The position numbers and the translations under genes were made by a program. The notes below the pieces were generated by a model. It saw nothing but the letters and a program-made list of their open reading frames with translations, was not told the DNA's origin and searched no databases. Below are positions 1-6,274 of a stretch of 13,208 nucleotides of DNA, in pieces (within the stretch, counting starts at the first letter, position 1; every line of letters starts with the position of its first letter). Source of the DNA: Planctomycetota bacterium (GTDB lineage: Bacteria > Planctomycetota > Phycisphaerae > UBA1845); NCBI GenBank assembly GCA_022566435.1, contig JADFIX010000021.1:1-13208 (forward strand), in the 5' to 3' direction.

Positions 1-194
1 CGCTTAGCGATCGAGACCACGTCGGCAACGTGGTCGGAATGTCCGTGCGAGACAAGAATGTAATCCGCTGAAACGTCGTCGGCCTTGACGGGGGCCGTGG
101 GCGAATCGTTCAAAAAGGGATCCAGCAAAATCGTGTTTTCTTTCGCCGTGATCGACCAACTGCCGTGTCCAAGCCACGTAAGTTCTGTTGCCAT
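1..194 (-). CDS. UPF0173-type metal-dependent hydrolase (MBL fold), N-terminal part
   Basis: Only the first 64 codons are inside the window; the gene runs off the left edge. The start is ATG at 194, preceded by a GAGGAG ribosome binding site. The protein opens with a short beta-strand segment containing WLGHGSW, then LLDPFLND, and the metal-binding motif HGHSDHVAD (HxHxDH) at about residues 50-58. This order is typical of the UPF0173 / YtkL-like branch of the metallo-beta-lactamase superfamily, cytoplasmic hydrolases of about 225-240 aa whose natural substrate is not established. It lies 14 nt downstream of the glucose-6-phosphate isomerase stop on the same strand, so the two were probably co-transcribed. 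The family call is firm; the substrate is unknown. Confidence 0.87.
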   Translation of the reverse strand, partial: MATELTWLGHGSWSITAKENTILLDPFLNDSPTAPVKADDVSADYILVSHGHSDHVADVVSIAK

Positions 195-208
195 GGTTTT
201 GCTCCTCG

Positions 209-1300
209 CTAGGAACCGCGTAAAATTGCGTTCATCTTCTCTTTGTAGGCGTTGACGCCTGGCTGTCCGTAGGGATTGGTTCCGACGAGGCGCCCTTCAA
301 CGACCGTGGCGAGCATAAGCATCTGGAAAAGTTGTCCCATGGACGCCTCGTCCAATCGTGGTAAATGCAAGTTGGCTGTGGGCCTTCGGGCTTGGGTGTA
401 TGCCTCGTTGGTTCCTCGGAGCGCTGCTTGCATGATGTCGGGCAGTGCCTTGCCGGCCAACGCGTTGAGCTGATCCTGGTCGAATTGCGAATGTCCCACC
501 GTGACACGGTCGCATCTCGGATTATCGACGATGAGGTTCGTGATCAGTTTGTCGCGGCGGCCTTCCTGATGCTGCTGACCGCGAGAGTGTAGGTCGCGGG
601 TGTTGACGCTGGTGAGCGGTGTGGCGCCGCGCTGGTCTTTGCCAAGGCTTTCGGCCAACAGTTGATCGTACCACAGGCCGGTCGCTTCCAGTCCTTTTCC
701 CCATGTCGACAAGACACGAATCGTGGCGCCTCTATTTCGTTCCATCAAGTGGCACGCGGCGACGAAATCCAGCACGGTGTTGCTTCCGGGCTCGGCGGAG
801 ATGAAGTGTGCGTTCATTGCTTCGGCACCTTCCAAGAGCCTCACAACGTCGAGGCCCAAAATGGCAGCCGGCAACAATCCCACGGCAGAAAAAATCGAAA
901 ATCGCCCCCCTACCCCGTTGGGAATCGTGAAAATATCCTGGCAACCTAATGCGTTGGCAAGAGTCCGCAATCGACCGTCGGGTCCGGTGACCGGCACAAC
1001 GAGTTGTGCGCGTTGACTTGGATCGTCAGAGCACGTTTCGTCCAGCGCAGAGAGAAACGTCCGAAAAGCTACGGCCGTCTCCAACGTACCACCGCTTTTG
1101 CTGATCACCACGATCGCCCAGCGCTGCTCCATTGTTTTAGGTGATCCCGAGAGTTTCACAAGGTCCAAGAGTCCCTGCACGGCGTCATTGTCGACGTTGT
1201 TGCCTTCGAAATAGACTCGGGGTCTGCCTCCCCGCTCCGCACGATCCAGCTCATTGTGGTAGGGGTGGCAGCAACTTTCCATCAGGGCTCGGGCACCCAT
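209..1300 (-). CDS. pgi: Glucose-6-phosphate isomerase, 5'-truncated
   Basis: Phosphoglucose isomerase interconverts glucose-6-phosphate and fructose-6-phosphate in the cytoplasm. The visible 363 residues cover the second SIS domain and much of the first: VYFEGNNVDND near residue 29, the sugar-phosphate loop SKSGGTLET at 67-75, the glycine-rich GVGGRFSIFSAVGLLP near 130, the catalytic-region segment HSRGQQHQEGRRDK near 237-250, and the C-terminal QPGVNAYK with the active-site Lys. Full-length family members have roughly 150-200 more N-terminal residues, including a GIGGS loop just before MGARAL. Here homology stops exactly at MGARAL: upstream codons read unrelated residues and reach an in-frame TAG near 1361, and ATG 1300 has no ribosome binding site. 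The gene is therefore broken by rearrangement or by a misassembly and is unlikely to be functional as it stands. Confidence 0.85.
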   Translation of the reverse strand: MGARALMESCCHPYHNELDRAERGGRPRVYFEGNNVDNDAVQGLLDLVKLSGSPKTMEQRWAIVVISKSGGTLETAVAFRTFLSALDETCSDDPSQRAQLVVPVTGPDGRLRTLANALGCQDIFTIPNGVGGRFSIFSAVGLLPAAILGLDVVRLLEGAEAMNAHFISAEPGSNTVLDFVAACHLMERNRGATIRVLSTWGKGLEATGLWYDQLLAESLGKDQRGATPLTSVNTRDLHSRGQQHQEGRRDKLITNLIVDNPRCDRVTVGHSQFDQDQLNALAGKALPDIMQAALRGTNEAYTQARRPTANLHLPRLDEASMGQLFQMLMLATVVEGRLVGTNPYGQPGVNAYKEKMNAILRGS

Positions 1301-1421
1301 TATGGGGGGGGCTTTCCCCGTCCATGCGGATTGCCGAGAATCGGGAAGCCCCGGGCCACCGCGCTAATAGTCGACGATTTTTGGGGGTCGAAACATGGAC
1401 TGAGAGGCCAAAAAAGGGGGG

Positions 1422-1449
1422 TTGACTTCGCTCTGGATCATGGTAAGAT
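1422..1449 (+). promoter_or_regulatory. Sigma-70-like promoter of the seven-gene operon
   Basis: A near-consensus -35 box TTGACT (1422-1427) is followed after 16 nt by TAAGAT (1444-1449) as a -10 candidate. It lies 32 nt upstream of the ATG at 1481, and it is the only good promoter-like pair seen between the pgi break and the operon. The -10 is a 4/6 match, so the exact element is tentative. Confidence 0.5.
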
Positions 1450-1457
1450 ATTCTTAC
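1443..1457. promoter_or_regulatory. Palindromic operator candidate overlapping the -10 box
   Basis: GTAAGA-TAT-TCTTAC is a perfect 6-bp inverted repeat with a 3-nt centre. It overlaps the proposed -10 element and the likely transcription start. Short palindromes of this size are typical sites for dimeric XRE/Cro-cI-type repressors, and an XRE protein is the second gene of this operon. Autoregulation, relieved by the adjacent ImmA/IrrE peptidase, is inferred and not shown. Confidence 0.45.
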
Positions 1458-1480
1458 TGGTCCGTAAGGAGGAGTCTCCA

Positions 1481-1783
1481 ATGACTCGACAAGAAGTGGA
1501 AGCCGCCGTGATTACCGCAATTACTGAAATCCAAGGGATTAGCGGAAGGGAGTGTCCCAAGATTACCGCCAAGACCATTCCGATTGGGGGCGTTCCAGGA
1601 TTCGACAGTCTCAACGGTCTCGAAGCGACGATTCTTATCGACAAGCGTCTTGGAATCGAAACGCCCGATGATGCGCGACTGTTCACGAATGAGACCGGCG
1701 AACGGGCAATTCCCATTGCCGAAATAGCGCAGCGCATCGTCGAGTTTATCGAAAGCCGCGAAGGGAAAGCGCATGTCAAGTGA
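1481..1783 (+). CDS. Acyl-carrier-protein-like protein (phosphopantetheine attachment DSL motif)
   Basis: A 100-aa protein with the size and order of an acyl carrier protein: helix 1 (residues about 3-17), a loop, then PGFDSLNGLEATILIDKRLGIE, in which Ser43 of DSL is the expected 4'-phosphopantetheine site at the start of helix 2, followed by TPDD and a final helix with IAEIAQRIVEFIE. The pattern DSL, L, LE, LGIE, PDD matches ACPs, although the helix-1 region is divergent and a 5-8 residue insertion (TNETGERAIP) precedes the last helix. The start ATG 1481 is chosen because AAGGAGGAG lies at 1466-1474; an upstream open frame exists but would cross the promoter. The 3' end overlaps the XRE gene by 11 nt. 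No fatty-acid or polyketide gene lies nearby, so its acyl partner is unknown. The family assignment rests on motif reading only. Confidence 0.7.
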   Translation: MTRQEVEAAVITAITEIQGISGRECPKITAKTIPIGGVPGFDSLNGLEATILIDKRLGIETPDDARLFTNETGERAIPIAEIAQRIVEFIESREGKAHVK

Positions 1784-2120
1784 ACCCAAGAAAGTGCGGA
1801 TGGCGATCGCCGCTCGATTGCGCATGGCGCGCGAATCCGCTGGGCTGTCCCAAGGGCAGGCCTCCAAGCTGATGGAAATGCACCGACCGACTGTGTCGGA
1901 AATCGCAGCCGGACGACGGCGGCTGGCGGCGGATGAGTTGGCACGGTTTGCTGACACTTACGGAGTAAGTGCCGCGTGGCTCATCGGGGAACACGACGCT
2001 GATGCGGATGATGTGAGTGACCGAATCAAGCTCGCAGCAAGGCAGCTAAGCAGCCTTAAGGATGAAGATCTCGACAAACTGATGCGTCTACTCCAGTCCA
2101 TGCGCGGAGCCAACAGATGA
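1773..2120 (+). CDS. XRE-family transcriptional regulator
   Basis: A 115-aa DNA-binding protein. Residues about 11-73 form a classical Cro/cI helix-turn-helix domain: RLRMARESAGLSQGQASKL, then MHRPTVSEIAAGRRRL as the recognition helix region, then LARFADTYGVSAAWLIGE. The C-terminal tail (about 74-115) is charged and helical, a plausible contact for the partner peptidase. It starts inside the ACP-like gene and overlaps the next gene by 4 nt (ATGA), so translation is coupled. XRE regulators encoded next to ImmA/IrrE peptidases are usually repressors cleaved or inactivated by the peptidase (as ImmR/ImmA of ICEBs1 or DdrO/IrrE of Deinococcus). I infer it represses the 1422 promoter through the palindrome at 1443-1457. 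Confidence 0.9.
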   Translation: MSSEPKKVRMAIAARLRMARESAGLSQGQASKLMEMHRPTVSEIAAGRRRLAADELARFADTYGVSAAWLIGEHDADADDVSDRIKLAARQLSSLKDEDLDKLMRLLQSMRGANR

Positions 2121-2992
2121 TCGCAACCTCTCGCATCGAGCTTGTGCGAAGTGCGATTACCCGGGCGCTGCGCGTTCGACGAGCGGCGAAAATCGAGTTG
2201 CAGGATGCCGTCTGTCCGTTTGATCTCGCGGAGAAGCGCGGAGTCGAAGTTCGCTTCCAATCGCTTGCGAGTTTCGATGGCATGCGAAGCGTCGACTCCG
2301 GCGCCTCCACGATCGTAGTTTCATCGCTTCGGCCGCCCGGTCGCAAAGCGTTCACATGCGCACACGAGCTTGGCCATGATGTTTTCGACCATGGCGTTCA
2401 GATTGACGAACTTGTGGAGAGTCGAGATACGCCACGGGAAGATGAGCCGGAGGAGATTCTCGCTCACGCGTTCGCGGGAATCCTCCTGATGCCGAAGTCG
2501 ACCGTCGAGCGTGGAATGGCGGTTCGTGGATGGCATCTGCGGTCATGTGGACCGCAAGAGATCTACTCGCTGGCGAGTTGGCTTGGGGTCGGGTACACCA
2601 CCCTGATATCGCATCTTCAATACGGATTGCGGTTGCTCGAAGTCAGTCGTGCCGACAAGTTGCGGAAAGTCCGGCTGCCACGGCTTCGCAAGGAGATTCT
2701 GGGCGAGGACTGCCCCAGTGAGCTTGTAATCGTGGACTCGCAGTGGTGTGGACGTCCAGTCGACATCCAAGTGGATGACATCGCGCTCATGCCTGCGGGC
2801 GGTCGCGCTGAGGGAAGCTGCATCGAGGCTGTTCCAGACGCAGCGGGCCGGGTTTTGGTCAGAGGTGTCACGCCCGGCATTGGTCGCTTGATCCTGCAAG
2901 AATCAGCCTGGGCCAGTTTCGTCCGGGTGTCTCGCCGCGAATATGTCGGTCGGAACAAGTACCGGCACCTTGAGGAAATGGATGATGACTAG
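2117..2992 (+). CDS. ImmA/IrrE-family metallopeptidase with C-terminal extension
   Basis: A 291-aa zinc peptidase-like protein. The zinc motif HELGH is at residues 83-87, and the third ligand is probably Glu113 in EEILAHAFAGILLMP, the usual E-x-x-A-x-x-F-A helix. These features define the ImmA/IrrE (COG2856) family, which cleaves or inactivates a cognate XRE repressor. The peptidase part ends near residue 185. The remaining ~105 residues look beta-rich, with a VDIQVDDIALMPAGG segment and PGIGRLILQESAWASFVRVSRREYVG; they do not match the minimal family and may sense or bind a ligand. The start ATG 2117 overlaps the XRE stop (ATGA) and has GGAG upstream. Its 3' end overlaps the next gene by 11 nt. 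Confidence 0.9.
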   Translation: MIATSRIELVRSAITRALRVRRAAKIELQDAVCPFDLAEKRGVEVRFQSLASFDGMRSVDSGASTIVVSSLRPPGRKAFTCAHELGHDVFDHGVQIDELVESRDTPREDEPEEILAHAFAGILLMPKSTVERGMAVRGWHLRSCGPQEIYSLASWLGVGYTTLISHLQYGLRLLEVSRADKLRKVRLPRLRKEILGEDCPSELVIVDSQWCGRPVDIQVDDIALMPAGGRAEGSCIEAVPDAAGRVLVRGVTPGIGRLILQESAWASFVRVSRREYVGRNKYRHLEEMDDD

Positions 2993-3818
2993 GCAGTTTG
3001 TGGTAACGGGGCATGACCTCTCCCATGTTTGGGCGGTTGCTTTTCTTGAGGCTTGGCGACCGCGTAAGATCGACATGGCTCCGTTGGTTGTCACGGTTAC
3101 AGGGCTCGGTGAGGAAGATGACCCAAGCGAGAACGGTACAATTCGAAAAGCCGTGGACGATTCACTCCTATCGCTCGGAACGGGGCTTAGCGTCAACAGG
3201 GTCGCCGGTACGATCTTCCCGGCAAGCCTGTGGAACCCGCATCGCCCGCGTCGAGAATTATTTGACCGGTTCGACCGGATTTGGCGCAAGGTAAAGAAGT
3301 GTCCGGCCAACCGGCGCGGCCACTACTTCAGACGTCTGACGCAATTCGGCGATGGGCGCCACCCGAATCAACTCGAGTACATCATCAAGACCTATCGCGG
3401 AAAGAACCACCGCCGGAGTGCGCTCCAGGCCGCCCTCCTTGACCCGGCACTCGACCACACCGATAGTCGCCAGCAGGGGTTTCCGTGCCTGCAACAGGTC
3501 GCGTTCACTCCACTTGGCGGCGGCGAGATGTGCGTCACAGGCTTCTATGGCATGCAGTACTTGTTCGAGCGCGCTTACGGCAACTACCTGGGGCTGTGCA
3601 GGCTTGGCCGATTCATGGCGCACGAGATGGGACTCAAGCTCACGCGGATGACTTGCATCGCTTCCGCGGGTACGCTTTGCGGTGGTAAGGTCCGGATGCG
3701 AGACCTCGCGCCGATGGCGGGCGTCGTGGAAGACGCCCTGCCAAATGGTGTCACGGTCGCGCCAAGCGGTGTTGGCTGCTCGCCGGGTCCTCGCGTGCAG
3801 ACGATGTGGATGTCTTGA
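2982..3818 (+). CDS. Divergent thymidylate-synthase-fold protein (A)
   Basis: A 278-aa protein that can be aligned by eye with ThyA. HRRSALQAALLDP (R144, R145) matches the SRRIIVSAWN arginine pair, FPCLQQVAFTP (P168-C169) matches the catalytic PCHAFFQFYV cysteine loop, and about 32 residues later YGNYLGL supplies an Asn (N201) at the place of the pyrimidine-binding Asn177. LGRFMAHEMGLKLTRM corresponds to the helix and strand that follow. The QRSxD motif carrying the phosphate-binding Arg166 is missing (it reads GFYGMQY). The C-terminal Val tail and much of the N-terminal cofactor region are not recognisable. I therefore expect a modified substrate or reaction rather than ordinary dTMP synthesis. 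Two tandem ATGs (2982, 2985) follow GAGGAA; either may be used. It overlaps the peptidase gene by 8-11 nt. The fold call is moderately secure; function is not known. Confidence 0.72.
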   Translation: MMTRQFVVTGHDLSHVWAVAFLEAWRPRKIDMAPLVVTVTGLGEEDDPSENGTIRKAVDDSLLSLGTGLSVNRVAGTIFPASLWNPHRPRRELFDRFDRIWRKVKKCPANRRGHYFRRLTQFGDGRHPNQLEYIIKTYRGKNHRRSALQAALLDPALDHTDSRQQGFPCLQQVAFTPLGGGEMCVTGFYGMQYLFERAYGNYLGLCRLGRFMAHEMGLKLTRMTCIASAGTLCGGKVRMRDLAPMAGVVEDALPNGVTVAPSGVGCSPGPRVQTMWMS

Positions 3819-3908
3819 CTCACGGGACGACCACGTTGGCTAAGGCAACGGGGGCGCGGGTTCCGAACCTTGCCCGCACACGACACATGGTACACGGAGG
3901 TAAACACT

Positions 3909-4550
3909 ATGGCATTCTGGAGCGCCCAAACACTCAGAGAGAAGCTCAAGCCCGATTCAATTATTCCAGGATATCAACCTGACCGCATCAAGTACGGAGC
4001 CTATGAATTGGGCCTAGGCGGAGAGACAGTCATTACTCCCGCCAGGCGGTGGCGCGCCACAAAGTTCTTGAAAGCGAAGGAGAAGATCGTCATACCGTCT
4101 GGACAAATGGCGATGTTGATCACAGAGGAGCAGGTCAACATTCCGTTGGCTGCCATGGCTTTCATTTCGATGAAGGCAGGCAAGAAGCTCGGGGGACTCA
4201 TCAATATCTCGGGCTTTCATGTCGATCCGGGCTTCAAAGGCAAACTCAAGTTTTCAGTCTACAACGCCGGAAGCAGGGATGCGGTCCTGGAGGTGGGAGA
4301 GCCGACTTTCCCGATCTGGTTTTGCAACCTCGATGACGAGACGGACACGCCATATAAAGGGGACCACCAGGGCCAGATGGGGCTGGGCCCAGAAGACGCG
4401 TCCCGTCTGCGTGGTGAAGTAGCGTCCCCTCAAGCATTGAGCGGCAAGATCAAGTCTCTCCAGCTTCAGCTGATGGGCATATACAGTTTGCTGGCCGCGA
4501 TAGTCATAGCGGTCGCGACTGAACTGTTCAAGAAATTCTTCGGGCAATGA
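3909..4550 (+). CDS. dCTP deaminase/dUTPase-fold protein, predicted non-catalytic, with C-terminal membrane helix
   Basis: A 213-aa protein. Residues about 25-142 follow the Dcd trimeric beta-fold: AYELGLGGE (for SVDLRLG), IPSGQMAMLITEEQVNIP, then GFHVDPGFKGKLKFSVYNAG (for HxIDPGWxGxxxLEFYNSG). In E. coli Dcd the catalytic Glu138 lies in LEFYN; the aligned residue here is Ser116, and the Ser111/Arg115 positions read as Ala and Lys. Deaminase activity is thus unlikely. After a polar linker (150-185), residues about 186-206 (LMGIYSLLAAIVIAVATEL) form one hydrophobic helix followed by KK, so the protein is probably tail-anchored in the inner membrane. ATG 3909 is chosen because GGAGG ends 8 nt upstream; an in-frame TTG at 3870 has no such support. 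A 90-nt gap with a small GC hairpin (3856-3877) precedes it. The stop overlaps the next start (ATGA). Confidence 0.8.
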   Translation: MAFWSAQTLREKLKPDSIIPGYQPDRIKYGAYELGLGGETVITPARRWRATKFLKAKEKIVIPSGQMAMLITEEQVNIPLAAMAFISMKAGKKLGGLINISGFHVDPGFKGKLKFSVYNAGSRDAVLEVGEPTFPIWFCNLDDETDTPYKGDHQGQMGLGPEDASRLRGEVASPQALSGKIKSLQLQLMGIYSLLAAIVIAVATELFKKFFGQ

Positions 4551-6274
4551 ACGTGCACGTTAGCGATTCGATAGAGCATCCGAACCCTAGGGCAAATGGC
4601 AGCGGAAGTCTCCTGGTGTTTGAAGGTCCGGACGGCGCGGGCAAGAGCGAGCTGGCGCGACGCCTTGTCAAGTCGCTCCGGGGCCGTGGCGTGGATTGCG
4701 AGCTGATCGCTTTTCCCGGAAACGAACCTCGGTCGCTCGGTCGGCATATCTACCGAATACATCATGATCCGACTTCGGTCGGGATCGACAAACTCCATGC
4801 CGCGAGTCTCCAGACCCTACACATCGCCGCCCACATTGACGAAATCGAAGGCCGAATTCTTCCGGCACTTCGGAAGGGGCGAATCGTTATCCTTGATCGG
4901 TTCTGGTGGTCTACTTGGGTGTACGGTCTCGCCGCCGGCATCAAACCGAGAGCTCTGCGCCATATGGTTCAACTTGAAGGCACATTCTGGGGTCGCATTC
5001 GTCCGGCGGCGGTGTTTCTAATTCATCGCGGAAGCGCTGATTGTTGCCCGAATACCGAAGAACGGCTACGGCTAGCGCGCGAGTACCACACTTTAGCCGA
5101 GCGGGAGCATGGAAAATATCCCATACACGTGCTCGACAATGACGGCACACTGTCAGCAGCGGTCAAGAAAATTATCAAGTGGGTTGACAAGCACGCGCCT
5201 ATCAACCGACCTCACGATAGCGGAGCAATGGACTCGCAGGCTCTTCTCGCGTTCAGCCGGCCACCGCCGCCCCGCAAGTCATGCACGGTCGTTTCTCGCC
5301 TGTCCCCCGCAAAGCCAACCGAGGTGTTCGACACGTATTGGCGTTTCGCCACCGAGCGACAAGCCGTCTTCTTCCGCCGTATTCATGGGGACGCGCCGCC
5401 GTGGACGGAGGACCCCGTGCTTTCCGAGTTCAAATTCACGAATGCGTATCGGGCTTCGGATCGTGTCAGCCAATATCTCATCCAAAATGTGATCTACGCC
5501 GGAGATCCAGCGGCCGAGGAGGTATTCTTCCGCACCATTCTGTTCAAGATTTTCAACAGGATCGACACATGGGAGCTGCTTATCGAGAAGTTGGGCGCAG
5601 TCACCTGGGAGGACTTCTCGTTCAAACGGTACGATCGTGTGCTGTCCAATGCGATTGACCGGGGAAGTCGAATCTACTCCGCAGCGTACATCATGCCTTC
5701 CGGTCGATCTGTTTTCGGCTATGCCCGGAAACACAAGACACACTTGAAGATCATCGAGCGAATGATGGAAGACGAGGTCGCGCGTCGGATCGAGGACGCC
5801 TCGTCGATGCAGGATGTGTTCGAGCTGCTCCTGTCATACCCGACCATCGGACCGTTCCTCGCGTACCAGTACGCGACTGACATTAACTACAGCGAAATGA
5901 CCAGCTTCGACGAGATGCATTTCGTTGTGCCTGGGCCCGGAGCCCTCGACGGCATTCGCAAGTGCTTCAGCGATTTGGGCGGTTTGAACGAGGTGGAGAT
6001 TATCAAGTTCGTTGCGGACCAGCAGGAGGACCATTTTGCTCGCCTAGGCCTCAGCTTTCAATCGTTATGGGGTCGCCGTCTACAGCTCATCGACTGCCAG
6101 AACCTCTTCTGTGAGGTGGGCAAGTACGCCCGTGTGGCCCATCCGGAAGTCGCGGGGCTCTCGGGTCGCACCCGAATCAAACAGAAGTACCGCCGTACGC
6201 CGAAGCCGATCGAGTTTTTCTATCCCCCCAAGTGGAACATCGATGTGGGGAGCATGGTGGGGGCGTCGCCGTGA
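4547..6274 (+). CDS. Thymidylate-kinase-like P-loop domain fused to 5-hmdU-DNA-kinase-type helical domain
   Basis: A 575-aa two-domain protein. Residues about 20-215 are a nucleoside-monophosphate-kinase-type P-loop domain of the thymidylate kinase sort: Walker A GPDGAGKS at 27-34, a DR-type motif ILDRFWWST at 115-123, and a helical lid segment NTEERLRLAREYHTLAE at 169-185. After a Pro-rich linker (235-258), residues about 259-565 match my recollection of the all-helical domain called HMUDK_hel, earlier alpha-glutamyl/putrescinyl-thymine pyrophosphorylase: FDTYWRFATERQAVFFRR, FKFTNAYRASDRVSQYL, GPFLAYQYATDINYS and VVPGPGALDGIRKCF. In phages this family phosphorylates or pyrophosphorylates 5-hydroxymethyl-dU in DNA, as a step to hypermodified thymines. 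The start overlaps the Dcd-like stop by 4 nt; the end overlaps the next gene by 4 nt. Family membership is fairly sure; whether DNA or a nucleotide is the substrate is not. Confidence 0.83.
   Translation: MNVHVSDSIEHPNPRANGSGSLLVFEGPDGAGKSELARRLVKSLRGRGVDCELIAFPGNEPRSLGRHIYRIHHDPTSVGIDKLHAASLQTLHIAAHIDEIEGRILPALRKGRIVILDRFWWSTWVYGLAAGIKPRALRHMVQLEGTFWGRIRPAAVFLIHRGSADCCPNTEERLRLAREYHTLAEREHGKYPIHVLDNDGTLSAAVKKIIKWVDKHAPINRPHDSGAMDSQALLAFSRPPPPRKSCTVVSRLSPAKPTEVFDTYWRFATERQAVFFRRIHGDAPPWTEDPVLSEFKFTNAYRASDRVSQYLIQNVIYAGDPAAEEVFFRTILFKIFNRIDTWELLIEKLGAVTWEDFSFKRYDRVLSNAIDRGSRIYSAAYIMPSGRSVFGYARKHKTHLKIIERMMEDEVARRIEDASSMQDVFELLLSYPTIGPFLAYQYATDINYSEMTSFDEMHFVVPGPGALDGIRKCFSDLGGLNEVEIIKFVADQQEDHFARLGLSFQSLWGRRLQLIDCQNLFCEVGKYARVAHPEVAGLSGRTRIKQKYRRTPKPIEFFYPPKWNIDVGSMVGASP

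Noticed and set aside
1256..1480. Upstream extension of the ACP-like frame to an ATG at 1256
   Set aside because: It would run through the pgi remnant, the promoter and the operator, and has no ribosome binding site; ATG 1481 has AAGGAGGAG.
1438..1957. Minus-strand open frames of about 168 codons across the ACP-like and XRE genes
   Set aside because: Antisense shadows; the plus strand has the promoter, ribosome binding site and recognisable families.
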